A stretch of 64,000 nt of DNA from Ilex aquifolium (taxonomy: Eukaryota > Streptophyta > Magnoliopsida > Aquifoliales > Aquifoliaceae). The notes beneath the pieces are model-generated. The model ran no database searches. It was not told the origin of the DNA and was given only the letters and a program-made list of their open reading frames with translations. This document shows, one piece after another, positions 23,022 to 35,432 of the stretch. The stretch is taken from NCBI GenBank assembly GCA_951799425.1, contig OX637392.1, positions 53,334,093 to 53,398,092 of the forward strand, written 5' to 3'. The first letter of the stretch is position 1. Each line of letters starts with the position of its first letter. The position numbers and the translations under genes are program-made.

Positions 23022-25479
23022 TATATATATAAGGTATTACTAGGTCTATCTAATGAAACATCTTTTTGAATTCTTTTCTATATTTGCTGTTTTCCGTGCT
23101 ATGATACATACTCAATTTTCCTCTGTTATTAAATGCTTTCGATGTGACCAAAGAGGTGAATATTCTTTCAATTCTTTTTGTGACATGGTAAAATCTGATG
23201 GCATTATTTTTCAATCTTCTTATACTAACACTTGAACAAAATGGTGCAACAGAGTGCAAACACCGACATCTTATGAAGACAACCCGCTCTCACTTGTTGT
23301 CTGCAAATGTCCAAATTTCCTCTTGGGGGGAAACAATTCTTATTGCTGTTTATGTGATTAATTGCATTCCCACTATTGTCACTTCTAGAATTTCTCTCTT
23401 TGAAAAACTGTGTGGTAAGCCACCTAATTATTTCTTCTTACATATGTTTGGATGCACTTATTTTGTCTCACTTCTCAATGCTCTTCATACTACACTTTCT
23501 ACTCGTTCAACCCTATGTGTTTTTCTTGGTTATGATGAGAGTCAAAAAAGATATCGTTGCTATGGTCCAGTTGCATAAAAACTGTTTGACTCTTGTCATG
23601 TTGTTTTCATAGAACATATTCCCTTATTTTCTATTCCATCTAGTTCTTCACATTTATATAAATATGATCTCATTTACATCGACCCATTTCTGGTTGATGT
23701 TCCCTCTGACACATATGTTGGTGATATGATTGTCTCTGATGTGTTATCCTCTTCTGTTTTGCCTACTCGTTCCCTTATTGTGCATACTTATGTTTGCAAG
23801 TATCTACATGTCTCTTCTACAAATGAGGTGCCTACCCCTTCTTTTGTCACTTAGTTAGGTTCTAACAATGTGGATCATGTCCAACATTATCCTCAACGAT
23901 CTTGTAAATGTCTAGAGCGGTTTGGTTTATCTAACTCTTATTATTCTATTAATTTTTGTTTTTTCTTATCTTATATGCATTCTCTTTCTGAACCTACCTC
24001 CTATAAGGAGGCTGTTCTTGACCTTCTTTGGAAACAGACTATAGATGAAGAACTTGCTGCTTTATGTAAGATTGACACTTGGAAATTGATGTCATTACCC
24101 TATGGTAAATGCACAGTTGATTACAAGTGGGTTTATAAAATTAAGACTAAATCTGATAGTTCTGTGAAATGCTATAATGCCCGATTGGTAGCTAAGAGAT
24201 TTGCTTGAGTATGACATAGACTATGAAAAAATATTTGCTCCTGTTGCTAAGATGCCCATTGTTCGCACTATGATTGCAGTGGCTATTATTCGTCAATGAA
24301 ATCTTTCTTAAATGGATGTGAAGAATGCCATTCTTAATATAGATTTAACTGAAAAAGTGTTTATGGCTCCTCCTCCTAGATTACCTCACAATCCTGGTCA
24401 AGTGTGCAAATTCCACTAGGCATTATATAGTCTTAAACAAGCTCCCAAGGCATGTTTTGCCAAAATTTCTTCTATCATCTGTGACTTGATTTTTCGTGCT
24501 AGTGACCATGAATTTACTCTTTTTCTGCAATCTTTCTTCTTCTTGATCTATTGTACTTTTATTATATGTTGATGACATGATCATTACGGGTAATCACATT
24601 GCTGGTATTTTTTGTATTTGAAGAAGCAGTTGTAGGATCATTTTGAAATAAAAGATTTAGATCAGCTCCGATATTTCTTAGGTATTGAGGTCGCTTCTTC
24701 TCCTAAGGGTTATCTCATCTCTCAATCCAAGTATACTTTGGACATTATACAACGGGTCCGCATGTCAGATACTCGGACGATCGAGACACCCTTAGAGCTC
24801 AATGCCTATTATTCTTCTTCTGGTGGGACTCTATTTTTCGATCTCACACTATATCGCACTATCGTTGGCACTCTTGTGTATCTTACAGTTAGATGCTCAG
24901 ACATCTCATATGTAGTTTACATTGTTTGTCAATTTGTTTCCTCACCTATCACTGTTCATTGTGTTGCTGTTTTTCGCATTCTTCGGGGTACCTTGAATCA
25001 AAGTTTATTATTTTCTTCTTTTTTGTTGGAATCCAGAGCTTACTCTGACGTTGATTGGGCCGACGACTCTACAGATTGTAAATCTAACACTAGTTTTTGT
25101 CTTTTTATTGGTGATTCACTTATTTCCTGGAAAAGTTAAAAGTAAACTGTTGTTGCTTGTTCTTCCGGTGGGGTTGAGTATCGTACTATGACTACTACCA
25201 TAACTAAGATAGTCTGATTGTGATAGTTACTTGCTGATTTTGGAATCTCTTTGTCTACTCATACTCCTATGTATCGAGACAACATAAGTGCAATTCAAAT
25301 CGCACATAATTCAGTATTTCATAGGGCACACTAAACATATAGAGATTGATTGTCATTTTGTGCGTCATCATCTTTAGCTAGATACCATTTACTTTAATAC
25401 TAAATTTCTCCATTTCTTTACGAAATCTCACATCATTCAGTATGCACTTCCATTTTTGTTTTGGCAAATGAAGGGTGGG

Positions 25480-25663
25480 TGGTATTAGAGTAATTTAGTA
25501 TTCGGAATAGTCTAGCCATTCTCTAGTACTGTTTTGTACTAATATAAAGGGCCTTTATTCCTCATCTTTTGTAATGTTATGCTTATATAGCAAATTGATG
25601 TAGCAGTTAATAATATTATTTATGTTTTCTCATTTTCTCTATACTTCAAAATCAAAACTTTCG
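25480..25663 (+). repeat. 3' LTR of the copia element, preceded by purine tract
   Basis: The purine-rich tract AAGGGTGGG (to 25479) precedes TGGTATTAGAG. The right end matches the end of the 5' LTR at AATCAAAACTTTC. TATAAAGGG near 25545 may be the LTR promoter box. Confidence 0.6.
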
Positions 25664-26549
25664 CACTTTCTAATTAGCAACATTTTGTGATGCCACAAGT
25701 GTTTTGAAACAATTGATAGTGGGTCATAACCACAAGAGCAATTGAAAAAAAATGTATGATTGTTAAAATTGAGGACGAAACTAAAAACAGTAAGGGTGTG
25801 TTTGTTTGGGGGATAAGTGGGGTATAATAAGGTGAGATAGTATTTATTAGTATACAAAGTACTAATTTTTGGATCCTAATACCGATCCGGTATGAGTAGT
25901 GGCGCTAAACTCATCTACATTGGGGGGGGGGTATATCTAATACCACTTGGGAGGTGGTATTAAAATGAGGCAGAAAACTAACAATGATACTAGATTAGGG
26001 CATTAAAGTCAATTTATATAAAATAAAATCTTTACTAGGGATCACAAGAAAAATAAATTACAATATTGGCCTTTTCATTGCTTGTTTTTTCTTCTCTTCT
26101 GGCTCATTCCTTGTATCACTTTCTTGGGTCGTTAGAAAATTCATGACTGTCTTCTGGGTCACACATTTTCTCAAACACTATTGCTTCTTTCAGGAGATTT
26201 TGTTCTAGTAGTTTTGTTTTCAAGCGAGATATCTTTCACGCCAGGCGAATAAGCTCAATTACGTCTGGCGGATGAGGTCGGACTAGGCGGAGTCGTATGG
26301 GAAATACACACCAAAAGACTGTGAGAACACCACACCCTTTTGGGCCACCTTGACTGACCTCAGAGACAACAATGGTGGCTTTGGGGATGAGTCAGGCATT
26401 GGATTTGCAAGTCTTTTTTGCAAACCCATAGCCACTTTCATCTTCCCAGTAACCATTCTTGCTTTGTAACCCCTAAGATGAGCTCTCTCTATGTCTCTCT
26501 ATAAGTGGATAATAAGACTGATTTTGCAAATTTTAGAGATGTTTCGTTG

Positions 26550-26585
<36 letters not shown>

Positions 26586-26846
26586 CAACTCCAAAGTGGT
26601 TGTTGTTTGATTGCCTGGGAGGGTGAGTTCTGAGGCAAAAGAAGATGGGCTTTGGGGGAGAGATAAAGACAGTTTAGGTTTACAAAGGAAGTTTGTGTGC
26701 CTTGGAGAGAAAGTTTGGAAGGGTAGTAAGAGAGCCTTTTTGGACTTTGAAGAAGGGCTCTAACCATGAGGAACAATCTTCTTTTTTAGGATCTGATTTG
26801 AATAAATACTAGGATAAAATGAAAAATTTTTTCTTGCATAGGGTCA
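25664..26846. other. Intergenic DNA with possible hAT-like remnant and a (GA)n tract
   Basis: Near 25792-25860 a GGGTGTGTTTGTTTGGGGGATAAG phrase resembles hAT MITE ends; no matching partner end was fixed. A (GA)n run lies at 26551-26582. The minus-strand open frame 26489-26776 runs through that repeat and is unlikely to be a gene. Confidence 0.4.
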
Positions 26847-27035
26847 TTTGTACGTAGGGGTGAAATTTTTAACAAAACACAACTTGAAATCGATACAAAA
26901 TTATCTGGTTAGAGTTGATCATTTCTTAACACGAACCCGAATATAATACGCTCCATTAACACGAATAATAAATGAGTTGAGTTAGTGTCAAACACAAACA
27001 ACACGAAATTGACATGATTAACACACTTAAATAGT

Positions 27036-27064
27036 ACTAATTGGAACACACGTGCGTTGCACGT
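27036..27064 (-). mobile_element. Candidate Helitron 3' terminus
   Basis: Read on the minus strand: GTTCACGTGCAACGCACGTG hairpin followed by TGTTCCAATTAGT. The end is TTAG rather than CTAG. The hairpin-plus-TAGT layout is Helitron-like, but the 5' partner was not found, so extent is unknown. Confidence 0.4.
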
Positions 27065-27664
27065 GAACTATTTTGAGAGGACAAAATAAATAAAACCAAA
27101 TAACCGAAACAAAATTAAATTTCTATATTACATGAATTGGTTCCTTGGATATAAGGAAGGGTCAAGGGTTAGACCAACAAAGCCAAACTACATACTAAGA
27201 TCGTAAAAAATTAGCAATGCACAAAATTTGTCATCAACTGATGGTAAGTTTACCACATACTCTTGCAATATCCTCGTCCCCCTCATTGTAGCAATTTAAA
27301 GACTGAAATAGTAAATATAATAGAGAAAAGAAAATTGACACTTCAAATCAACCATAAAAAACAAAGCATCGCTACATTTTTCTGACATAGAGATACAAAC
27401 TAAGTTTGTAAATTTCCTACTGTATTTCTTATTTAGTGATCATTATTAGCTTGCATTTTTCATAAATATGCTGAACATACAGCCAAAAGGAATGTGAATG
27501 GTGTAGCCACAGACTCCGCTTGTATTGCAACAATTCTGAATTTACACCAGTGTTCTCTCTATCATGGGTTTTATGTTCACGTTTCTGCAAATCATCACCA
27601 TCCCAAGAAACTGCTGCGCTAAACCACTCTCGGTCTTCTTTTTGTCGAATTTACGGTTCCCATA

Positions 27665-27770
27665 TCTATAATATAAAACAGGGCGACTTCAACAAGCTCA
27701 TCCTACGGTCTCAAATTCATTCATCCAACGGCCACTAACACTCCTTTCAAGAATGGTTCAGATTTGATTT
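27665..27770 (+). mobile_element. Helitron 5' end, same family as 41690-41818
   Basis: TCTATAATATAAAACAGGGC starts here, followed by phrases shared with the small Helitron at 41690 (CTCATC, GGTCTCAAAT, CATCCAACGGCCAC, CCTCTCAA-like). No 3' hairpin/CTRR end was identified downstream, so only the 5' part is called. Confidence 0.5.
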
Positions 27771-28080
27771 AAATTTATCCAATTCAAATTAAATGGTTCA
27801 GATTTCATCAACATTCATCCAACTTAATCTAATGACTCACAATACATCTCACAAAATCAAAATCCCTACACTCACAAACGACCCCTAGAGTTTGCTTGAC
27901 ATGACTATACCTACACTCACACGACACCTAACCCAAGCCAAACTCTCTCTCTCCCTCTCTCTCTACAAGACCAGCGCCTTTTCTACTCTCTCTCACGGTC
28001 TCACCTTTCGCTCTGCCATGGCTCAACCATGAAAGGTCGCACAAGTACCTTCCTCTCACACACAACACATACACACATAG

Positions 28081-28131
28081 CCACCGCCACCGCCACCGCC
28101 ACCGCCACCGCCACCGCCACCGCCACCGCCA
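28081..28131 (+). repeat. (CCGCCA)n minisatellite
   Basis: About eight perfect 6-bp units. The minus-strand frame reads as alternating Trp-Arg or poly-Gly and is not a gene. Confidence 0.92.
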
Positions 28132-28947
28132 CAACCACGCCTCTCCCATGTATCCCTGTTCTCTCTCCCTAAAGGTCTTGCTTTTCTGCGCAACACAACC
28201 CCCCATCTCATCCCATCTGCGTAACCCACCCCTCCCCCTCTGCGAACCCCCCTCCTTCCATCTCTTTTCCTTCTGCGCCATCCCCTACTGCGAGTACCCA
28301 CCCCCACCATCTGAGTTGCACCAACGCCATCCATCATCCAAAGACCAACCGAGTCCGACTCACCGATCCTCCAAACTAAGATTGGGGTATTCTATGTTGC
28401 ATTTCTGCATTTAGGTTTTGATTACTTTATTATTATATTTAGCATCCGTATCCACAACTTTTTTACAACGATCTTAAGGATAGATATATTGCTATGGATG
28501 ATGTATTGCTTACCATTGAGGTTTTTCCGACACTTCAAAAATTGAGATATTTTCTAGAACCTCCTTTAAGAGAAGGCAAGAAAAAGTCTTCTCTTTTTTA
28601 GATGTTATAGGAATTGCCTTTGCCCTGTTTGAACCCAAACCTGAATCTTTGACTTTTGACTAGTGGGCTAATACAACCCAACACGACACGATTGTCACCC
28701 CTATTTATACGTGACCTCCTCGTAGTTTTAACTATTGTACTAAACCCCCTTAACTTAAAAATAAAATGCCACAGTGGATGTCTGTTGCAAAATTTGTAAA
28801 AATACCAAAATACTCTCATTTAGCCACTTAATTTTCATTCCAATACCCTTATTCTACCTCAAACCTTTCTCTCTCTCTCTCTATACATTTCCCTCTCTTG
28901 TTCGCCACAACTAGTATCACTATCACACACTAGCACCTTGCCACACC

Positions 28948-31025
28948 TATGAGACCCGAACTTGCAAATGCATAATATATTATAAATATTGGGAGCTAAT
29001 GTATAATTTATAATAATTAATTTGGGGGTTAAATTATAATAATTAGAATTATGGTTGTTGAGTTATAATTTAAAATTATAACCCTAGGGGTTTGAATTTT
29101 GTGATAAAAATGGTAGTTGGGTGTAATATGGTATTAAGGGGGAAAAGTTTTGGGTGTGAATTTATAAATATTTAAAATTTACTGGGGTGTGAGTGAGGAA
29201 ATGAAGTGTAGAGGGACCCAAATAGAATTTGAGGGAAAGAGGTGAGTCACAAGAGACAAGTGTCTCTCAGCCCACCCCCAATATATATATATATATTTAT
29301 GTGTGTGTGTGTCCAACATGAGCTTCAAAGAAAGGGAGAGACAGAGATAGAGAAGTGGAGTGAAGAGAGAAATAAGAGTGGGGTTGAGAGGGAAGATAAC
29401 CTGACGGAGGAGTTTTGATCTTTTGGTTCGAAAATTGGCGTGGAACAAACCAATTTTCTTGGATTTCTTGATTTCAAATAGACTTTGTCGAAGAACTGGA
29501 AGATAGTAATTTTTCTTGGCAATGAATTTTGTTAATAATTCTTTATATTTAGTTGTTTAAAAACATAGGTAAAAAGGTTGAGTTTTGGTCTATGAAAATC
29601 TTCGCTTTAGGGAATGGTTTTGATATTGGTTTTAGTTTGTGGATTTTGTATGATGGGTTTGTAATAGATATGAAATATCATATGTTTGGGGATTATAATT
29701 GATGGTATGTATACTAGAAGTTGTGGGGTTGAGTGAGAAAAATTGAGGAAGAAGATGGAATGAAGAAGGGTTTATGTCAGACTTTTACCAGTAGAAAGTG
29801 GTGTTCGTTCTACCGGTAGGAAGTGATGTCCTATTGGTAGGATGACATTCTGAAAGAAGTTTTATCGGTAGAAACATGAAATTCTCACTATTTTATCGTA
29901 ACGTTTGTAATTTGATGTCCACTCAACCTCAAACCTTCTTTAAACACTTTAATGGGTTTGAATCAATTTTAGTTGATTTTATTATCTACAAACATGTCAT
30001 TAAGCCTAAGGGTTGGATAAAATAAGAGGGAGTATTGGGAAGACGTCATGTTAAGCTCGATTATTACTTCTGCATGTGTAGCATAATATTATTTTTTTGT
30101 AAATGATATTTATGTGTTTTGTGGTGATGTATGCTAGATATTGAGACGATAACGTCATTGTCGGATTCACCTTATATTACACAAGGAGACTGAATCCGGG
30201 TTTGGATTTAAATCGAGGTGAGTGTATTGATTCATATTGATTGAAAATGAGATTATGTGTTTATTAACTATATTTATGTGAAATAACTTAAAGATTATTT
30301 GGTAAGTTATGAATTGTGAAATATTGATTGTTTGTTACTAGTTATGTTTATTTGTAAATAGCTAGTTTGTGAATAAGTGGCTTAAGGATTATGGATTGGT
30401 GTTGGGTATGATTTCAAATACTTGAATTGATTTTGGGTGCTTACCAATATGTGGTTGCCGAGACTACTTGACATAAACGGTAGCATTATAATAGCCGAGA
30501 CTCCCGGGCATATACGGGTAGTGTTATAATAGCCAAGACTCCCGGGCATATACGGGTAGTGTTATAATAGCCAAGACTCCCGGACATATTCAGGCAACAA
30601 TATGATTTTCGAGACTCTCGGGCATATTCGGGTAGTAATATGGTTGCCGAGACTCCTAGGCATATATGGGTAGTGATGAGATTGCCGAGACTTCTAGGTG
30701 TTATTGGATAGTCGGATATTGGATATGTGATTTTGGTTAGTGGGTGTTGGAAATTGGATGTTGGTTATTTTATGTTAAATTACACTTTTATTGTGTATGT
30801 GAATTACGATTATAATTGTAATGTTTTTATGTGTTTTCTTTCTATATGTTTCGAATATACTTATTGAACGTGTGGTTTGCTCACCCCCCAGTTGTTTATT
30901 TTCAGGTGTATGGATTAAAGAAATGGTCTACTAAGCAGTTTACCTTGACATAGAGGTGTTGGTGTCAGATTGTATTTTATGTGAAGAGTTACAATGTATA
31001 CATGTTGTAAATATATTTAAAGGGT
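28948..31025 (+). mobile_element. Possible solo LTR of a Ty3/gypsy element (fossil)
   Basis: Begins TGAGACCCGAACTTGCA, the kind of start used by long plant gypsy LTRs, and contains a GA-rich leader, a tandem repeat at 30450-30705 and a terminal part (GTGTGGTTTGCTCACCCCCC) recalled from such LTRs. The right edge and target duplication were not found, and no internal region adjoins it. Tentative. Confidence 0.35.
30450..30705 (+). repeat. Tandem repeat, about 46-bp unit
   Basis: Five to six units built on GCCGAGACTCCCGGGCATAT followed by a GGGTAGT phrase. The first three copies are nearly identical; later ones are diverged. Confidence 0.85.
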
Positions 31026-31044
31026 AGCACACATCATACGAGCT

Positions 31045-32200
31045 AGCGGGTAGAGAAAAAAATAAGTGAACTTCTGTTTCAAGATTTTGGTGGCAAAGGG
31101 GACAGAGAGAGTCTTCGATGTTGATTCTTATTGCCAGCAAGCTCTTGGTGGGAAGACTTTCTATTGCAGTCCTCTAGATGTAGATTTTATGCTTTCAAAA
31201 ATTCTAGACTTCCAAAGTGCTATCCAATCCCCTTGGTTTAGGTTGCACTCCATATCATCTTGATTTGCTCTCAAAGTTCATATGCTGATTTGGTGGTGAA
31301 GTTTCCTTGTCTGGAGGGGATCCAGGTCATTTGTTCTGGTCTTGAAAAATAAGGGAGTTGTATTTGAAGGATTGCCTTGACTGTATCATTGCAAAAAAGG
31401 GAGGACAACAACTCTTTGTTCCATGTTTGTTGATCTTGATTTATCAATTCTGAAACCATCATGGGAAAGTTGTTATTGTCTTCCAGTTGAGCTTGTACTC
31501 TAAAGGATGGAATGTTTGGGACGCACAACTCGGTCCAAATATTAATGGATCTTCCATTTCCCACCAAATAACAAGCTCCAGCTTCAATGATAGGTTTACA
31601 ATCCAAGATTTCCTTCCAAATTGTTGAGTCTTGATGCTGTTTCTGGACATAGAAAAAGGAGCTTCTTGAACAATACTTTTGCATTCAACTGAGAGACCCA
31701 TGGCTTGTTTGATTGAGCAATTAGGTGCCAACCTAGCTTAGCCATTAGTGACTTGTGTCTTCCTGAAACCCATTCCTCCCTTTCGTTTTGGCCTACATAT
31801 GTAATCTTAGGATTTTGTGGCAATTCTATGATGTTCCTCTGTGCTGCCCCACCAGAAACTTGTAATTATGCTGTTCGTTTTTGCACACATGGTTTTTGGT
31901 AGGAGGAAACTCTGCATTGCATAAGTTGGCATAGATAATGCAGTGGATTTAATCAACGTGACCCTCCCTGCATAAGATAATAATTTTGATTTGCACCCCT
32001 ATAACTTTGTTTCTAGTCTTTCCAGGATGGGCTGAAAAGCTTTTCTTTTAGATCTTCCAATGAAGAGTGGGATACCTAGGTATGTCGCATAAGTGTTACC
32101 TTTCTTCAAGCCCAATATGTTCATTGTCCTTACACGAGTTGATCTTTGAGTGTTTGGATTGTAAAAAATAGTTGACTTCTCCTTGTTGATCTCCTAGCCT
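31045..32200 (-). pseudogene. L1-type LINE fragment: end of reverse transcriptase and zf-RVT
   Basis: Read on the minus strand from about 32200 down: a NPNTQRSTRVRTMNILGL-like stretch, YLGIPLFIGRSKRKAFQPIL, then MAKLGWHLIAQ, GNGRSINIWTELCVPN, FTTKSAYEL and, near 31066-31100, CPLCHQNLETEVHLFF, the zinc-finger of the plant L1 RT C-terminus (zf-RVT). The order is right but the frame changes more than once (pieces around 31823-31596, 31731-31459, 31684-31271 and 31140-31050), and stops occur, so it is dead. Both ends are missing: homology stops after the zinc finger and begins well inside RT. No A-tail is seen on the 3' side. Confidence 0.8.
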
Positions 32201-33344
32201 GATCACTGTTTATATTTCTCAGATTCTCCAAATCAGCTGGGAATTCAGGATTAGAAGTTGAGAAATGATCTAACATTGAGAGAATTGAGAAAAAGCCTAT
32301 TGAAATGGATTGGGTCGTCTGGCGAGTAAGATAATGACTGTGACCAAAGGAGTAAATGACTAAAGTGGTCCTAACTTAATATATATATTTTTTTGTTACA
32401 AGGTGTCTAGATTTGTACCGACTACTCCCTTGAACTCAGCAGCAGTCACTATGACTTGAGTTAGGTTAAAACATGTCCATGAAGAACAATGGTGGCTGTC
32501 CCTTAATGGGATATGAGAAGAGATTGAACCTTGAACTTTGAAGTTATCAAAAACCAAACTCAACTACTGAACCACCTCTAAGAATTCCTAATTAAATACT
32601 TGAAGCCACTACTTCACATGCAACAACCAACAACGAAACCTGAGCAAATGTGTGCTTATGTATACTGCTTCCAATTATTTTTCCACAGGCAGAGATCTGG
32701 TTTCTGTCATTTTACTAGAGTTAGAGGGGGACAAAGTTATGACATGCTAGGATTTTGATAGTTTAAATCCATTGTTTTTTTGAATATTATACTGAAGTCC
32801 TAATATATTGACTTTATTGGATTAATAACAGATCCCAATATTTGTTGGGAGTTACAATAATCCAATATTTGTTATGGATTAAATAAGCAAATTCATATTT
32901 ATTAGGTAAATAAAATTTAATATACACATGAATAATTTTTTTGGAAGGTTTGGTGAGAAATTTCAAGGGAAATCACGGGCTGGTACAATATATTAGACTT
33001 ATTAGGGAAAAAGTATACCTTTTAAAAATATTTGTAAAAAAAGCCACCCATTATAACTAAAATCCAAAGTAACCTTTTTTCAATTTGAAAAATTTACTAT
33101 CTGTCCGAAGAAACCGGCGAAAAAAATGAGAAGAGACAGCAACACCTTGCATGTCTCCACCATTGGCGCCAAAGTTTCCAGGATTTCAGAATAAAAATTT
33201 GAAATTCAAATGGTACACAAATATCTATTCCAAACACGATTTTTGGGTGTCAAATAAATCTATTATTATTAAGGGTTTCACTATGAAGAACACACACCGT
33301 CAAAATCATTGGAATTTATTGAAAATGAGGGTTTGGTCATTGTG
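32201..33344. other. Intergenic DNA, no gene seen
   Basis: No recognisable gene, transposon end or RNA. A 64-residue frame at 33151 has no known domain. Confidence 0.45.
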
Positions 33345-33650
33345 AAGCCTATGTCACACTTGTAAAATACATATGCAGGGTTGGGCAATTGTGAGTATTA
33401 TAATGTGACCTCAATGTCTACTGTATACACACAACATATGCATGTTTTGACACATGAAAAATATCACAGTGTGATCCAGGGATTGACACATTGTGGGTAT
33501 CACAATGTGACATCAATGTCATACTGCATATAGACACCATATACAGGATTTGCATATGGATGGTATTACAATGTGACTCTAATCTAACACTTCATATAAA
33601 GATTTAAAAACACATGGTAGATATCACAGTGTGAATCCAATGTCACAATG
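33345..33650. repeat. Degenerate tandem repeat with ATCACAATGTGA core
   Basis: Four or five diverged copies of a unit of about 60-75 bp around a phrase such as TATCACAATGTGACATCAATGTCA (cores near 33395, 33465, 33505, 33565 and 33625). Each core is itself partly palindromic (TCACA..TGTGA). Confidence 0.6.
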
Positions 33651-34519
33651 CAAGAATGAGTTTGAGAGAGAAAATAGGGAGAGAGATAGTAACGATGAGA
33701 GTTAGATAGAGAGAGAGAATAGAGTTTTTTTTTAAAACTAATGAAATCCTTTTAAAATTCAAAATGGTTAATTATCCTTTAATTTAGGACATCACTCAAC
33801 CAATAAAATAGAATAAAAAAATATAAGGAAACAACTAATAAGACAAGAATGCTATTTTCAGAATTTCAGTCATTGAATGAAAGAGGGAGATGTAGTTCAA
33901 AGTTCAAACGTGAGTCCCAAAAAAATAGAAAAATAAATCTCACAATTAACTGCCTAAATTATCTTCTATGAATAAAGGAAAAATGTTTTTACGTAAATGA
34001 AATATTCTAAAAATAGTCAAAGTGTATCTGCTCACAAAATATTTACACAAAAAAGAATTTATACATAGAAAATTTATATTAAGGTACTACCTCACAAATG
34101 AATAGTATATAATGTGCCTTTTCACAGTTTTCTCAAATTTTAAATGCAAGCCATGTTATGTAGTGTGGCCCAATTGGGCTGCCCCTCCGAGAATTATTTG
34201 GGCCGCCCCTCCAAGAATTATTTGGCCACCCCCACACGAGTACTTTCAACTTAGGAATAGAAAAGATGGCGATGTTTTCTATACTTAAGTTGTTAATAGA
34301 TTAGCCCAAACTACATTTGTCAAGCCTGAAGAGACAAATTGAGTATGGGGAGCTACTTGTGTATTTGCGATATATGTCTTTAATTTGAATGGGCTTCGGC
34401 CCATCGGTTAAATCAACATCATTATTTCTGGAAAAGTCAAACTTCCTGGAAGGACACATTGGGACAGGGAAAGAAAGAAATTGATACTTCTTCAGGTTTA
34501 TTTTAGTGAAATTAAGATT
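33651..34519. other. Intergenic DNA with a short tandem repeat, no gene seen
   Basis: At 34166-34235 a 24-bp unit (GGGCYGCCCCTCCRAGAATTATTT) occurs two and a half times. Otherwise AT-rich without features. Confidence 0.5.
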
Positions 34520-34945
34520 GAAGTGTCAATCGAGTCATATAATGCTATTAGGAGTCATTTCATATCGTTGTTGTCGTATCGGTTTGGGTCGTGTTCACGT
34601 AGGGGTTGAGCCAAGATCTCACTTTAGAGGGGCAGAAGGGGCAAAATACATATAAATAATTTTTATCCGTTAACATCATTTTTTTTTCTAAGTTTAATCA
34701 TGAAAAATATGAGAAGATCCAAACTACATTACAAAAATAAAGTCAGTAACAATCAGCATCAAAGCAAAACAGAATGTTTTTCCAAATCCAAAATATCATT
34801 TATGATTTTTTTTTTTTAAAATAGGGGAAATATTTTAAATAAACGAGGAGTATATTTGATATTCGTATTAACGGGTCATACTATTTTTGGAGTCGTGCTG
34901 TATTGGGTTTGCGTATTATTCATATTAATGAGTAAATTTGACCCT
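34520..34945. mobile_element. Possible decayed hAT element, split
   Basis: Starts with AAGTGTCAATCGAGTCATA and ends ATTAACGGGTC ... TAAATTTGACCCT, resembling the 7924-9093 family at both ends. The TIRs are weak, no target duplication was confirmed, and unrelated sequence lies in the middle. Confidence 0.3.
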
Positions 34946-35395
34946 CTAATTAATGTATTACTAAAGAAAATAAAGCAGCCCTTTACCAGTGATAGAAAAG
35001 AAAATTCCAATACATTATAAGATGTTTTTCTTTGTGTAAATTTTTGCTCCATAAACATAAGCTAAATTCATATTAATATTATCATAAATGCTTAGCTTTT
35101 AAGGTCTATACATCCACAACATAGTTGGTGTGTTGGAAAAAATGGAATGTGACAGATAAAGTGAATGGTAGGGTGAGGAGCAAACTGGATCGTTCTCTTA
35201 AGACGCATCGCGCCCTTTTATGAAGAAAAAACATAGCGCGTAAGGTAAATAACACATCGTCCTCAGGATACAACAATCCAACCTATTGACTGTTGCTTCA
35301 TTTAGAGCACAATTACTCCTATCTCCTCCGCCTGTTCTACCCTTATGCACGTGAGAATCTCAAGGTCTCATTTTAACTTAAAAACTAGATAACAC

Positions 35396-35432
<37 letters not shown>

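Larger units (their letters stand above)
16511..25663 (+). mobile_element. Ty1/copia LTR retrotransposon, broken, split by Helitrons (fossil)
   Basis: The order of parts is LTR, Met-type primer site, gag region, protease/pre-integrase region (to about 18065), then after the nested Helitron block (18097-23021) integrase (about 23040-23580), reverse transcriptase (about 24000-24740), RNase H (about 24740-25330), purine-rich tract and 3' LTR. Recognisable phrases include HSRLGH-like and KWVYKIKTKSD, and an SDVDWADD RNase H motif. Integrase before RT marks it as copia. The LTRs are short (under 200 bp) and clearly diverged from one another, so it is old, probably several million years. It is broken many times (roughly fifteen or more) and cannot be active. 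Confidence 0.85.
26855..28703. mobile_element. hAT-type element with nested insertion(s)
   Basis: The left end TAGGGGTGAAATTTTT and right end CGATTGTCACCCCTA are inverted copies. Flanks TTTGTACG (26847-26854) and TTTATACG (28704-28711) match at 7 of 8. The hAT arms (about 26855-27035 and the last 50 to 100 bases) carry the ACACGA/ACCCGAA phrases of the 7924-9093 family. The middle is foreign: a Helitron-like 3' end near 27040 (minus strand) and a Helitron 5' end at 27665 (plus strand). Confidence 0.7.

Noticed and set aside
27928-28337. Minus-strand frames with alternating Trp-Arg or long Gly runs.
   Set aside because: Translation of the (CCGCCA)n repeat and GA-rich DNA inside a transposon block.
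30450-30705. CRISPR-like array.
   Set aside because: The units are contiguous tandem repeats without unique spacers, and the DNA is plant nuclear.
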